From: Lacrimispora amygdalina
GTDB lineage: Bacteria; Bacillota; Clostridia; Lachnospirales; Lachnospiraceae
Direction: 5' to 3'
NCBI RefSeq assembly: GCF_900205965.1
Contig: NZ_OAOF01000001.1
Location: forward strand, 124,001-188,000
Length of the DNA: 64,000 bases
Program-made: the position numbers and the translations under genes
In this document: piece after piece, positions 49,304 through 60,900 of the stretch
How the letters are laid out: each line of letters opens with the position of its first letter
Position numbering within the stretch: position 1 is the first letter of the stretch
The notes under the pieces: model-generated
What the model was told of the DNA's origin: nothing
Seen by the model: only the letters and a program-made list of their open reading frames with translations
The model's database searches: none

Positions 49304-51925
49304 TTATGCCTTACGGAACGTTTCCTCCGGCATGGTTTCTACAAGTTCATCCCCTTCCTTTAATGTCTTTGGAAGATAACTGCGGATAAACTCAAGAACA
49401 ACAATCACATTTAAACACCACTGTGCGGTAAAATTCGTAGATATCCACGGAATCTCTTTTAAATCTTTTTGATTTCCCTGATTGGATACAGTAAGAATTC
49501 TAAATCCGTCGTGGTTTCCCTGGTTGATAGAAGCATGCAGGAGATACTGCCACGTTCTTTCTGCCAGCACCTGATCGTTCAGATACCAGGCCCCGTAGCC
49601 TCCCATAGCCGCCGCCATAAAAGGAAGACTGAATTCCCTGCTGCCTATGATACCTTCTGACTCTTCCAACTGCTGCTGCCGGGGCAGATAATAAAACCTG
49701 CCGTAATCCGCCAGCATCCGCTTCCATTCCTCATCGTCTATTAAGTCGGATAATTCCATCCATACCTCAGGTGCTCCCATGCAAATCTGAAGATGGGTGC
49801 CTCCTGACGCCCTCTCTCCGATATAACGCAGATGGACATCAGCCGGATTAAATTCAAAATCTGGTCCTGATATCAGCTTTAAAGGTGCCTTTTTAATATC
49901 CCGGATTCCCGTTAAAATCTTATCTCTGTATTTCTTATCGTCAAACCGTTCCCACTCAGTCAGCCAGTTTGCGCACAGAGAAGACCAGTCCGGTCCGGTT
50001 CTTGCATGAGCCGGATAAACCATTTTCTCCTTATCATAAAAATCGCCCAGGGGATCCTTATTCAAAAAGGTTATTTCATTATCCTTTAATTCTTCAAATA
50101 TATCTTCCAGCCGCCGGTCTCCGGTCAGATAATAATAAAACCGGTGATGGGCCGCCATGGCAATCCGTGCCTCCTTGCATGGACAGCCCCAGTGCCTGAC
50201 ATTATGGCGGGAACCCAGTCCCTTGTATCTGCCCATATGGTATACATCAACCTCGGAAGCATGTCTTGACAGTTTCTCTGCCAGGATAAAGATATCTTCC
50301 CGGCCTGTTCTCATGAATGCATACCATAACCAGAGAGTGGGAACCAGTTCCGTATTGTCCCAGGCATATCCGCCCATATCATACCGCCACTGATGGCGCT
50401 CCCTGTCATAGGTATGCATGAAATCACCATAATTAAACAGACCATACCAGTTTCTCTGATCCACTTCATTCCGGTAAAAATCCACGGCCATATCAAGCTG
50501 ATTCTCCAGCCAGCACTCCATCTGCGTATTACGCTGAGGCAGGGACCAGTACCCAAATGCCTTCCTCTCATGATAATATTTGGGGGTTCCTAAATACTGA
50601 ACAGGCCGTTTCACTGATTGTGCAAATTCCTCCAGTTCCTGGTCATTTGGAATTATCTCCTCCGATAGCATGACAGAGCATTCGCTGGTACAGGCGATTC
50701 CATAAGGTGTGGCGCCCTTATAATCATATCCCTCGTAATATACCTGGTTATAACCACGGTTTGCATAGTGACGGAAGTCCATGGACTCTGCACTGGGAGA
50801 CCACAGCCACATGACAGTCTCCGCCGTATCCCCATCCAGATTCCTAAACGTATAACCGGACGGATACTTTTCCCAAAAATCCCTGATTGAAAACAATACC
50901 GAGCCATGCTCTGATCCGAAGGCAGCCCCACCCTCTGTCCTTTTCCCGTGAAGGCAGTCCAGATAACAGCAGTTTTCATCCTTTATTTTCTTTTTGATTC
51001 TAAAGTGGCTTGCGCTGTCCTGGCATAAATCATATTCACTCCAAAACGGCATGTCTTTCAGAACTGTGTCCACGGTCTCTTTATCACTTCCGGTAAGCTT
51101 CAGTCTCTCCCCCCTGATCTGTTTTTCATAAATTTCCTGTGAAACCTTTGGTCTCCATGACAGAAGCTGGGCCATGCTTTCATGGAACATTCCATGGTCC
51201 CCCATGAATTTTACATGCCGGTTATAAAGCTTCCCTTCTAAAGGAGATTGAAAGCGAATCCCGATTCCTTTTAAAAAATCTTTCTCTTCCTCACCGTCAT
51301 ATAAAAAAGTATGTATAAAATCAATACGCGGGCTGTCAAATCCCACTTTCATACGAAGGATAAACGGAATTTTTTTATCACCGTCAGCTGATTCATGATA
51401 ACCGGTATATTTTATAATAACCTGTAATACCCCCTCCTCCTCCACTGTCAGTTCCGTAATCCTTGAATCGTATTCTCTTTGGATTCTGACTGTATTTCCA
51501 TTCCAGACGGAAGGTTCTTCCAAAAGCAATACCGTTTTGCCATTTATGAGAAACTCTTTGTCATGAAAAGAAATGGAATCAACCAGCTTCCTGCTGTCAC
51601 AGGCAATTTTTACCTTTATGCTGCCTGCAAGAATCTCCATAAGACCGTCTTTTTTCATAACCTGGATTTTCTGCTTTAATTGAGAAGGGGTTCCGGGCAC
51701 AACTTCAATCTCATTTCCCAAAAGGGCAGCATCCGCCGTATGAGCGGTCCATTTTACGGAACCATCGGGCCACCAGGCTGTAATCCGGCTCTGCATCGGC
51801 AGATTATCTTTCTCCCTGTTTTTCAACTGATACCCAGTATCTTTCGCACAGCTTCCTTTCTCCCACAAACAACCCCAGGTTGTATATCCAGACAGCTTTC
51901 TGTCTCCCAGGCTATGTAATATCAT
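49304..51925 (-). CDS. Exo-rhamnogalacturonan lyase-like protein (YetA/PL26 family)
   Basis: 873 residues without signal peptide. The N-terminal beta-domain (WWPDGSVKWTAHTADA near residue 50) and the C-terminal alpha/alpha-barrel (about 440-860, GCPCKEARIAMAAHHRFYYY) match the family of B. subtilis YetA and the Penicillium PL26 exo-lyase. It would trim disaccharides from rhamnogalacturonan-I ends in the cytosol. It is 19 bases upstream of the PL11 fusion and downstream of the transporter genes. Enzyme activity is inferred by family. Confidence 0.82.
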   Translation of the reverse strand: MILHSLGDRKLSGYTTWGCLWEKGSCAKDTGYQLKNREKDNLPMQSRITAWWPDGSVKWTAHTADAALLGNEIEVVPGTPSQLKQKIQVMKKDGLMEILAGSIKVKIACDSRKLVDSISFHDKEFLINGKTVLLLEEPSVWNGNTVRIQREYDSRITELTVEEEGVLQVIIKYTGYHESADGDKKIPFILRMKVGFDSPRIDFIHTFLYDGEEEKDFLKGIGIRFQSPLEGKLYNRHVKFMGDHGMFHESMAQLLSWRPKVSQEIYEKQIRGERLKLTGSDKETVDTVLKDMPFWSEYDLCQDSASHFRIKKKIKDENCCYLDCLHGKRTEGGAAFGSEHGSVLFSIRDFWEKYPSGYTFRNLDGDTAETVMWLWSPSAESMDFRHYANRGYNQVYYEGYDYKGATPYGIACTSECSVMLSEEIIPNDQELEEFAQSVKRPVQYLGTPKYYHERKAFGYWSLPQRNTQMECWLENQLDMAVDFYRNEVDQRNWYGLFNYGDFMHTYDRERHQWRYDMGGYAWDNTELVPTLWLWYAFMRTGREDIFILAEKLSRHASEVDVYHMGRYKGLGSRHNVRHWGCPCKEARIAMAAHHRFYYYLTGDRRLEDIFEELKDNEITFLNKDPLGDFYDKEKMVYPAHARTGPDWSSLCANWLTEWERFDDKKYRDKILTGIRDIKKAPLKLISGPDFEFNPADVHLRYIGERASGGTHLQICMGAPEVWMELSDLIDDEEWKRMLADYGRFYYLPRQQQLEESEGIIGSREFSLPFMAAAMGGYGAWYLNDQVLAERTWQYLLHASINQGNHDGFRILTVSNQGNQKDLKEIPWISTNFTAQWCLNVIVVLEFIRSYLPKTLKEGDELVETMPEETFRKA

Positions 51926-52010
51926 ATCAATCTGCCTCCTAAAAATCCTGCTGCATAAAAGGCTTCAACCGTTGTCACACGCCTGAAGCCTTTTTATCAC
52001 TGCTGTGTTA

Positions 52011-53573
52011 TTATTTTGACGTATCGTTCTGATAAAGCTGGTTGATCTCTTCTATCAGTCTGTCTCCGCCGCGGTCCAGCCACTGTTTTGCTGCTGCCTC
52101 CAAACCTTCATCGTCAATCTGTCCGCAGATATACTGGGTTCTGGCATCATCAATGATCTGCTCTATGTCTGTTCCCACCTCTGCATTTACCTCAGAATTG
52201 GCCAGGTATCCAAGAGCCGGGTTATAAACGGCAACCTTTTCATTTCTTTCATATGCCTGATCCTGTGCGATCATCGGCTCATCCTTTTCCAGTGTTGGAG
52301 ATTTGGCTTCCCGGTTTGGAATGTAACAAATACTCTGGTTTAAGCCTGCAGACGGAGTATACTGTGCCTCCATTTCATGTCTTAACACAACATTCCCTGC
52401 ATCATTTAAATCGTAAGTAACTCCTTCTAAGCCGTAGTCAGCCAGTACAAGCATCTCATCATCACACATCTTATCCAGGAAATGCAGACAATTCTTTACC
52501 TCATCCTCTGTCTTTGCCCCTGCTTTGGTAATCAGATAGTATCCGTTAAAGCCGCTGTTTGCCAGTGTTCTGTCATTGATTGGTCCTACCAGTGTCATGG
52601 AAGCATTCTTAGAGGGATCGGTCACTGATTTTACATTGTTCATATTATAATAGGACCAGATTCTCTTAGCACCATCCATAACATCAAGAAATGCTCCTGC
52701 TTCCCCTTTCTTACAGCCATCCTGAAAGGTTCCTGAATCGACCGTAGCCCAGTCTTTTCTGATCAGGCCATCGTCATATATTTTTTTCATCCACTTTAAA
52801 GCTTCTTTGTATTCTTTTGTCTGGTGGACCGGAACCAGCTTTCCGTCTTTTTCCACCCATTCATTCCCACAGCCAAACCATGTCTGGATAATATCAAGCG
52901 GACCTGTATATTTTGTCATTTCAAGGCCATAGGTATCATTAACTCCATTACCATCCGGATCGTCATACGTAAATTTGTAAAGCATATTGTAAACATCTTC
53001 AACCGTTTTCGGCTCTTCAGTGATTCCTACCGCCTCTGCCCAGTCTGTACGGTATGAGAATCCGTAGCGGCCGATCACTCTGGACCGGTAAATACCTATG
53101 ATTTTCCCATCTACAGTCAATGCCTTTAACACCTTAGGATTTGCCTGTGATAGGTTTTTATAATTCTCCTTATCCTGCAAATATGGTGTCAGGTCCCAGA
53201 AAGCGCCCTTTCTTGCTGCATCCACCACATTAGCCGTTAAGTCTCCGGAAGCAGTCACCACCATGGGCATATTGTCCTTATCCATTAAAGTAAGTCCAAG
53301 CTTTTCTTTATAAGTATCATTGGATTCCCATTGCCAGTTCACATGCGTGCCGGTGTAATCTTCAAATCTTTTAATAACCTCATCAGACTTATCATTCTTT
53401 AAATCGGTACCATAAAATGATGGTGCCATGAAAGTAATGGTTGGTTTTCCATCTGCCGTTGTATTGGCAGCCTCCTTTTTTGCGGATGCCGCATTACCGC
53501 CGCAGGCAGACAAAGATAATGCCACCGCACCTGCTAATGATACCGAAACCGCCTGTTTCCATGCTTTTTTCAT
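52011..53573 (-). CDS. Extracellular sugar-binding lipoprotein (LplA-like)
   Basis: 520 residues with a lipobox LSAC at Cys24, so it is anchored outside the membrane. A type 1 solute-binding fold follows; ITFMAPSFYG begins the mature domain. It captures oligosaccharides for the two permeases encoded next. The ATPase is not encoded here, as usual for this family, which relies on a shared MsmX-type ATPase. The position in the locus indicates rhamnogalacturonan oligosaccharides. Confidence 0.92.
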   Translation of the reverse strand: MKKAWKQAVSVSLAGAVALSLSACGGNAASAKKEAANTTADGKPTITFMAPSFYGTDLKNDKSDEVIKRFEDYTGTHVNWQWESNDTYKEKLGLTLMDKDNMPMVVTASGDLTANVVDAARKGAFWDLTPYLQDKENYKNLSQANPKVLKALTVDGKIIGIYRSRVIGRYGFSYRTDWAEAVGITEEPKTVEDVYNMLYKFTYDDPDGNGVNDTYGLEMTKYTGPLDIIQTWFGCGNEWVEKDGKLVPVHQTKEYKEALKWMKKIYDDGLIRKDWATVDSGTFQDGCKKGEAGAFLDVMDGAKRIWSYYNMNNVKSVTDPSKNASMTLVGPINDRTLANSGFNGYYLITKAGAKTEDEVKNCLHFLDKMCDDEMLVLADYGLEGVTYDLNDAGNVVLRHEMEAQYTPSAGLNQSICYIPNREAKSPTLEKDEPMIAQDQAYERNEKVAVYNPALGYLANSEVNAEVGTDIEQIIDDARTQYICGQIDDEGLEAAAKQWLDRGGDRLIEEINQLYQNDTSK

Positions 53574-53610
53574 CTTAAACCTCTCCTTTTACATATAATA
53601 ATTTGGGGAC

Positions 53611-54513
53611 TCAGCCTTTTACTGAGCCTACCATAACACCCTGGGTAAAGTACTTCTGTATAAATGGATATACCACTAAGATCGGAACAGTGGCAACCAC
53701 AGTTGTGGCCATTTTAACCGCCTTCTCAGGAGGCATACCAAACAGCCCCCAGTCAAATCCACCTTCCGTTGCAACGGAAGACGTGAGAAATATAATTCGT
53801 CTTAATACAATCTGAATTACTTCTTTGTTTTTATCAGAAATATACATCATTGCATCAAAGTAAGAATTCCAGTGAGAAACTGCATAAAAGAGGGATACAC
53901 TTGCAATGACCGGTTTGGAAAGGGGAAGTATAATTTTTATAAATATCTGTGCATCATTACCGCCATCCATTCTGGCCGCTTCCTCTAATTCTGCGGGAAG
54001 TCCCTGAAAATAATTTTTAATAATTATCATATTGAATGCATTGACTGCCCCCGGAAGCCATAATGACCAATATGTATTCTTTAAATGTAATACATTGGAA
54101 ACCAGCATGTAGGCGGGAACCATACCACCTGAAAACAGCATGGTGATAATAACCATATTGGTAAAGAAAATCCGTCCTTTGAAATACGTTCTGGACAAAG
54201 GATAGGCCAGTGTGCAGGAAAGAGTCATATTAATTAAAACACCAACAATTGTCACAAACAGAGAATTTAACAACCCTTTTACCACATCACCTGTTTTAAA
54301 AATATACTGGTACGCATTAAAGGATATGGTATGAGGAAACAGAAAGAAAGCGCGCTCTGTCAGTTCCCTTTCAGTTGCAAAAGAACCTGCAACAATATAA
54401 ACAAATGGAAGAAGAGTAATTAATGCAAATATTCCTATAAAAAGGTAGATGAGACACTGAACCAGTTCATCACCCGGACTTCTTTTTACTTTCAAATGCT
54501 TTGTTTTTGTCAT
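53611..54513 (-). CDS. Carbohydrate ABC transporter permease (LplC/YtcP-like)
   Basis: 300 residues from ATG 54513, which has SD AAGGAGAATG; the longer in-frame start at 54552 overlaps the previous gene. It has six membrane helices and the EAA loop EEAARMDGGNDAQIFIKIILP near residue 185. It is the second subunit of the CUT1 importer. The gene ends 38 bases before the binding-protein start. Confidence 0.92.
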   Translation of the reverse strand: MTKTKHLKVKRSPGDELVQCLIYLFIGIFALITLLPFVYIVAGSFATERELTERAFFLFPHTISFNAYQYIFKTGDVVKGLLNSLFVTIVGVLINMTLSCTLAYPLSRTYFKGRIFFTNMVIITMLFSGGMVPAYMLVSNVLHLKNTYWSLWLPGAVNAFNMIIIKNYFQGLPAELEEAARMDGGNDAQIFIKIILPLSKPVIASVSLFYAVSHWNSYFDAMMYISDKNKEVIQIVLRRIIFLTSSVATEGGFDWGLFGMPPEKAVKMATTVVATVPILVVYPFIQKYFTQGVMVGSVKG

Positions 54514-54529
54514 TGCTTCATTCTCCTTT

Positions 54530-55492
54530 TTAATAGAATCCGGACTCTCCAAACGCTTTCGCCAGCTTATTTGCTCCTAAAACCATAATCATACTGACGA
54601 TGGATTTAAACATACCTGCTGCCGTTGCCATGGAATAATTCCCGTTTACGACCCCTTTCGTATAGATGTAGGTATCAAAAACATCGGAAACGGACCGGTT
54701 CATGGAATTTTGCATCAGAAAGATCTGTTCATAGCTGGTATTTAAAATTGTTCCGACTTTTAAGATCAGCATAATAACAATCGTAGACCGGATCGCAGGC
54801 AATGTAATATGCCACATCTTGTGCCATCGGTTGGCACCATCAACCTCTGCTGCTTCATAAAGCTGGACATCAACTCCGGAAAGTGCTGCAAGAAAAATAA
54901 TGGTGCCATATCCGGTTTCCTTCCACATACTCTGCCCCACAATCATATGGACAAACAGCCCCGGATCCGACATGATATCCGGTGCATTGGCTCTGCCGAA
55001 CATCTGGACCAGACCATGATAAACCAGACCATCTGTCGTACTAAAAAGCTGGGAAGTCAATGCTGCCACAATTACCATGGAAATAAAATGGGGAATATAC
55101 ACCATTGTCTGTGTTACACGCTTAAAAGCTACATTCTTAATCTCATTTAGGAATAGTGCCAGTATAATCGGAGCTGGAAAGTAAAAGATTAAACTGGCAA
55201 ATGAAATAGACAGAGTATTTTTAAGAACCCTGTAAAAATCCGGACCTGTAAAAAACTTTTTAAATATATCCAATCCTACAAACGGACTCTTAATAAACGC
55301 ACCCATCATGGAATCGCCGTTATAAGGGCTGAAATCCTGAAATGCCATAATTAATCCGCCCATGGGAAGATACCGGAATACCAGCATATAAATCACACCT
55401 GGTATAATCATGATATACAGCCACTTATGTACGGAAAGTTCATGTCTCCATGTACCCGCTCTGGGCTTTGCATTGCTTTGCATCTTTTCCAT
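54530..55492 (-). CDS. Carbohydrate ABC transporter permease (LplB/YteP-like)
   Basis: 320 residues, six membrane helices and the EAA loop YEAAEVDGANRWHKMWHITLP near residue 215. It is the first gene of the seven-gene operon running to the deacetylase at 44259, with all spacings under 90 bases. A cre-like site and the terminator of the AraC operon lie upstream. The start follows an AAAGGAGAGC site. Confidence 0.92.
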   Translation of the reverse strand: MEKMQSNAKPRAGTWRHELSVHKWLYIMIIPGVIYMLVFRYLPMGGLIMAFQDFSPYNGDSMMGAFIKSPFVGLDIFKKFFTGPDFYRVLKNTLSISFASLIFYFPAPIILALFLNEIKNVAFKRVTQTMVYIPHFISMVIVAALTSQLFSTTDGLVYHGLVQMFGRANAPDIMSDPGLFVHMIVGQSMWKETGYGTIIFLAALSGVDVQLYEAAEVDGANRWHKMWHITLPAIRSTIVIMLILKVGTILNTSYEQIFLMQNSMNRSVSDVFDTYIYTKGVVNGNYSMATAAGMFKSIVSMIMVLGANKLAKAFGESGFY

Positions 55493-55625
55493 ATGCTCTC
55501 CTTTTCAATTTCCCCTTTTCATAAATCTACCTGATTTTGGTGATTATGTCTGGTTTTCGTAGTTTGCGGCACCGCTGTGTGAGCACATTTTATATCCTGT
55601 AACCCGTATTTGTAAATAATCATTT

Positions 55626-55639
55626 TATAACCGGTTTCA
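55626..55639 (-). promoter_or_regulatory. Candidate catabolite-responsive element (cre)
   Basis: Minus-strand TGAAACCGGTTATA fits the cre consensus TGWNANCGNTNWCA at all but one fixed position. It lies in the promoter region of the transporter operon, so CcpA repression on preferred sugars is plausible. Confidence 0.55.
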
Positions 55640-55643
55640 AACA

Positions 55644-55689
55644 GAAAAAAAGCCCCATATCCCGCATTATGAAACGGTTTTATGGGGCT
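55644..55689 (-). terminator. Terminator of the AraC/GH2 operon
   Basis: AGCCCCATA/TATGGGGCT nine-bp stem followed on the minus strand by seven T. Confidence 0.88.
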
Positions 55690-55717
55690 ATAAAAGGAAA
55701 ATTATCAATTTCTTCCA

Positions 55718-57910
55718 TCACTTACGGTGTTCCCTGCGAAATGCCGCGGGGGTAAATCCCACATTATTTTTAAAAAAGCGGATAAAGTTTTGTACATTAT
55801 TATAGGTCAGTTTTTCAGAAATCTCAGCCACGGAGTATTCTGTTGTCAAAAGCATATATTTTGCCTGCTTCAGTTTCTCTTCCGTTGCCATATCGGTAAA
55901 CGTAATTCCTAATTCCCGTTTAATAACCTTGCTTAAATAATTGGGGTGATAGGACAGCTTTTCTGCACAATCATTGAGGCTTAAATTTCCTTTGCTGTCT
56001 TTAATCAGATCAACTGCATGCCGGACTATTTCGGACTCCTCGCCCTCCTGCCCCTTTTTGATCAGCCTGGAGATAATTGGTTTAATAATCTGATCATTTA
56101 CTGCAGAAATAACTTTTTTCTTATCATAGATCTGAGTGATGGAACTGAGTATATTATACTGTTCGCTGTCAAATACATCGGATAACGAAATATTGGCAGA
56201 TGACGGTATATTCAGCATAGCGGTAAGCAGCCTTGTCAAATAGAAATTACGTTCGATCCCCACCACATTTTTAACTTCCATTCGGTCAATGATCACATTC
56301 AGCAGGCATTTGGCCTCTTCTTCCTTGCAGCTTGTAATTGACTGGATCAATTCATTTTCCATAATCATATCGTAAACATTTCCCACCTGGCTCTTCATTA
56401 AATAATCATCAAACAGGACCAGAGTGGAAGTATTCATGTCCGCTTTATTTGATTTATTATACAGTGCCTCTGCACATTCACTGTATGCACGCCTAACATG
56501 ATGGAGTCTGTGAAATGGCTGGCTGATGCCCGATGCAATGACAAGTCCATAAGATTCTGCAATATAATCTTTCAGCCCCTTATAAAGCACAGCTGTTTTC
56601 GAATCCACATCCACATCGTTTTGTGCCCCGGTTATGAATATCAGCTTATCCCGGTAATATACAGGAGTGATAAAAATATCGTTTTCCAATGCCTTCGGAA
56701 GCGCAGAAAGAATTTCAGTATATTTTTCCTTTCCTTTTTCCTCCTCGTATGGAACGCTTTTACAGATCATTGCAATCATCCGGTATGCAAACAGGGGCAT
56801 GATTTCCGATTTTTTTAATGCTTCCTCAATATTTTTCTCATTCAGCTCCCCCTCAATCAAATTGGAGACCAACAGCTTTTTAATCTGACGATCCTGGTCA
56901 TCCACATATTTTTCCAGCCTTTTAAGAGGCATGGCAAATGTAACCGCAGTAAGCTGAATGAAAAAAAGGATAAGAGCAAAACCCGCCAGAACTGCAAAAG
57001 AGGCAAAAATAAATACGAAGGCATCTTTTTTTACGTTGGCTGTATTATAACCCACCAGATAGTTGAGTCCGCTTATCTCATCAGTCCGTACATTTATATG
57101 ATATTTATCACCGTTTTCACTCTTATAGACTCCGGAACTTTCTCTCCCGCTGTTTCGATACACATTCGTCATTGCAGGATTGGTTTCCAGAAGCACTTCC
57201 CCGCTTCCGATTATTGAAACATCGTACCCCATCATTTTATAGGACTTAGCCATTTCATTCAGCTGGTTTTTATCAATCTTAATGGTAAGAAGCCAGGATA
57301 ATCCACTTATTCCCTGTTCTTTTTTTATGACAAGGCGAAGGCCGGAGGAATCCACCGTATCCGTGATCCGCATACTACCATCCATCGGACTAAGAGCCCC
57401 GGACCGGTTCAGCCAGTACACCGACAACAGCATATTTTCCTGTTCTTTTAAAAAATGTTCTGTCTCTACCCGGTTCTTCATTTTATCAAACGAAAACATT
57501 CCATAATTATTAAACACCCAGCCATATTTTACATTAATGAACTCATAGTCAGCAATATATCTTCTCATAAAGTAATTGCCTTCTAAAATCCTCTGGGCCT
57601 GTTTTAAATTGCTGTATTTAGAAAACGGAGGCTCTTCCTGACGTTCCAGCCAGTGTATGTCATCTTTGCTGACTGCTTCAATGTAATATTCTTTTAAAGT
57701 GGACAAAATATTTTTGTATTCCCGCGAAACTTCATCACTATAAGAGTTTAATGCCATCTGTTTTTTTGAAGTCTCTCCCCTGATATAGATATTGCACGAT
57801 ATAATCCCCATAACAATGAGCGGTATCGTCACCAGCCCCAGCAGTTTCACAAATATCTGCTTTTCATAGGTTAATGAGCTAATAATTTTTTTAATCCGCA
57901 TATTCCCCAT
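55718..57910 (-). CDS. Membrane-anchored AraC-family regulator (YesS/YtdP-like)
   Basis: 730 residues. Membrane helices near 17-38 and 290-315 enclose an outer Cache-like sensor domain. A cytosolic linker leads to a C-terminal AraC helix-turn-helix pair (about 625-728, LSLNDCAEKLSYHPNYLSK and YSVAEISEKLTYNNVQNF). Such regulators activate adjacent polysaccharide-use operons when the outer domain senses sugar fragments. It is three bases from the GH2 gene and probably controls the transporter-lyase operon downstream. Confidence 0.9.
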   Translation of the reverse strand: MGNMRIKKIISSLTYEKQIFVKLLGLVTIPLIVMGIISCNIYIRGETSKKQMALNSYSDEVSREYKNILSTLKEYYIEAVSKDDIHWLERQEEPPFSKYSNLKQAQRILEGNYFMRRYIADYEFINVKYGWVFNNYGMFSFDKMKNRVETEHFLKEQENMLLSVYWLNRSGALSPMDGSMRITDTVDSSGLRLVIKKEQGISGLSWLLTIKIDKNQLNEMAKSYKMMGYDVSIIGSGEVLLETNPAMTNVYRNSGRESSGVYKSENGDKYHINVRTDEISGLNYLVGYNTANVKKDAFVFIFASFAVLAGFALILFFIQLTAVTFAMPLKRLEKYVDDQDRQIKKLLVSNLIEGELNEKNIEEALKKSEIMPLFAYRMIAMICKSVPYEEEKGKEKYTEILSALPKALENDIFITPVYYRDKLIFITGAQNDVDVDSKTAVLYKGLKDYIAESYGLVIASGISQPFHRLHHVRRAYSECAEALYNKSNKADMNTSTLVLFDDYLMKSQVGNVYDMIMENELIQSITSCKEEEAKCLLNVIIDRMEVKNVVGIERNFYLTRLLTAMLNIPSSANISLSDVFDSEQYNILSSITQIYDKKKVISAVNDQIIKPIISRLIKKGQEGEESEIVRHAVDLIKDSKGNLSLNDCAEKLSYHPNYLSKVIKRELGITFTDMATEEKLKQAKYMLLTTEYSVAEISEKLTYNNVQNFIRFFKNNVGFTPAAFRREHRK

Positions 57911-57913
57911 TCC

Positions 57914-60900
57914 TTAATTGTCAATTTCTTTCGTCTTGCTCTTTAGAAACTGTTTCCAGAAAAGCGTGTCATTTCCTTCTACCTTTTTATCACAGATAAT
58001 ATGTAATCCGGCTATCTGTATGGCGGGTGTTCCCTGTTTTTTTATACAGTGCCAGCCATCAGACCGCTCTTCCCATACCGGCCGTTCCCCCATAGCGTAA
58101 CCGGAAAGCGCTGTAAATCTAACCGCTTCTGTATTATATTCTTTATTAAACCAGGCTTTCTGAGACATAAAGGATGATGCAAACTGCCCTCTGGCTGCTT
58201 CCTCCCAGTTCTCTCCCTGCCGCACAAGAACCTCGTAGTCTTTTATACAGCCCTGATGCATTCGATCCTTTTGATCCGGTACAACAATTAATCCCGATAC
58301 CAGAATGCTCTCACTGAAAGAAATTTCCACAGAAATCGGATAATTATCTTTTTCTATCCACACAGAGTGGTTTGGATTTTCATCTTCAAGAGCTGTGAAA
58401 TTTATTACCGCTGCCTCTGGCTCTGCCTTGTAACTGGCATTCAACTGCTTCATTCTGTTATTTGGAAAAAGGTGATTCTCAATCCATTCCGGCTTAAGCT
58501 CTGTTTCCGGGCAGAATGATTCTGAAGCTGCATAGGTAAGAAGAGCCTTCTTTAAACTCCAGGCTGCCGGCCGCTTTTTAAATTCCCCTTCCAGACATGC
58601 CAAGACAATAAGAAGCCTTCCTTCGTTTACTCTTCCTTCAAAAATCAAGCCCAGAGGCAGATTCCTGTTCCAGTCATCAATCACTGAAACGATGGGAGTC
58701 AGTCCTTCTGGCATTTCATCAAGAAGAAAGCCTCTTGCCTGTTCCTGTATCTCCTCCCACTGCCAGCCTCCGTATTCCTCTGTTGGGAAATTTTGAAACA
58801 GGGGATGATCGCTCTGTATTACCAGTCCCAGGCTTCTTGTCCAGCCCGGTCCCATCTGGCTGTTCCAGAATACTGATCTCATGGAACAAGGAGGGCAGTC
58901 AAAGTCAAGCTCAGACAGATAGGGAGAATAAACCACCCGTTTCCCCCGCCCCAGTTCTCTTTTCGCCTCCTGCCAGTCTCTGGTGTACACAACCTCACTG
59001 CTTTTTTCCATATCAGAACAATCACTGCTTTTCTCGTATACAAAAAAATCCCAGTGATTTCTTACCTTTCCCATTTCCACAGTCAGAGTGAGCTTTTTAC
59101 TTTCTTTTATTACCGTAAAATCAGGTTTGATTTCCCCGATCTGCGTATTCTTTGCTGCGGGGATAAAACAATCCTTCCACACTCCCTTAAAAATCACAGT
59201 TTTTAAGCCATTTTCTTCTGTCTCAATGCTCCATTTGACATCCCAGCTTTTAATGGGCTCTTTCCCAAAATGACATACTTCAACCGGAATATTAACCTGG
59301 TCTGCTGTCTGATAAACATAGGAAGGCATCCTGGCCAGAAGTACGGTTTCTCCACAAAATTCCCGGAATTCTTCCGGCTTTACATAGCCCTTACTTTCCC
59401 AGAATGGATCCAGCACCCCTACAAGGGCAGTTCCCTGTCCCAGATAATCATGTAGGTCCAACATTTCAAATCCATAAAGATGAGGAGTCCTGAAATTAGC
59501 TTCTATATCTTCCTTATACATCAACACCTGGTTTTTACCGGAACACCAGGCAAATTCGCGGTTCTTTTGAAGCACGCCGTGTGCTCTGGCACTTCCCTGG
59601 AATACGTTATAATTACCCGGTTTTAAATATCCGGTAAATTTCTCCATGACTGAAAAATCCGGATAAGAACACCATTGCCCCATCTCATGGCAAATGACTG
59701 GAAGCCTCGTCCCCTTTAAGGAAGCCCGGTAATCCTTCCCCCGCCAGCCTTCCGGCCCACGAATGTTTCCTCCCAGAATCGGACCATAAGCGGAGCGATG
59801 AAAATAAATATAATCGGTTCCTGTTATCTCTTCGGGAGGTGTATCGTAAAACCAGCCTGACTGGGCCGTATAAAGCCGTCTTCCTTCATACCCCAGACTT
59901 CGGTCGTATTCCCGGGTTTCTTTCACCCAGCGTTTCAGCGGGCCGTACCATTTCCCAGATGGCTCATTGGTAGCAGATAACAGCACAAATGACGGGTGAT
60001 GACCAAACTGTCTTATAATTCTCCTGGTCTCATCTTTTAACACAGAAAGCATTGGGATCCCTTCCTCAAATACATTCCACATACCACATTCTGCCTGAAT
60101 ATAAACACCTGCACGGTCGGCTGCTGCAAATGCCGCCTCAGGAGGACAGTATGAATGGCATCTGAGAAAATTAAATCCCCATTCCTTTAAGGTTTCCATA
60201 CGTCTCTCCCACCAGTCCGGGTCCGTCTCCGGATATCCGGTTAACGGATAATCACCGCCAAAATGGGTCCCGCGAAAATATTCCGGCCGGCCATCCACAT
60301 GGAACACCCCTTCTCTCACCTCCAGAACTCTGGGTTGTTCCTTTGCATATCGTTTTTTTTCTTTCAGACGCCGCTTAACTTCACCGGAAGATATTACAGC
60401 AATTTCTCCAGCCATACCATTCCATGTTGATCCCAGGGCATCCGATACCCCATGTCCATCGGGACGGTAAGGATACTGGAACCGGTTATCAATGCATACC
60501 GTCAATGTATGGGGCCCTGCGCTCAGCTTTCCCAGACTGATCTGATGCGCAGTACACAAAGAGCAGTCCCCGCCCCGCGGCGTTTCATCAACCCATGCAA
60601 AAGAGCGCCATCTGGTTAATTCAATAACGAGATAGAATTCATCTCCTGTATCCTCTGTTACAGTAAATTCTCTCTCATACCAGGCCCTTCCTATGTAATG
60701 GCGTGGAGGCTGCGACAGGAACGGAATACTTACCTCCCCATCCTGTCCGTACGAATATTCTTCCCTTTCATACCAGAAAGGATCATGAAGCCCGCTGATC
60801 CACGGCGTATCCACCGTAACCAGGTCACCATATCCCTGGGCCTGCAGAATCCCCGGAAGTATAACCGATCCAACCGGCTTCTTTTCCGGCCGTTCCATTT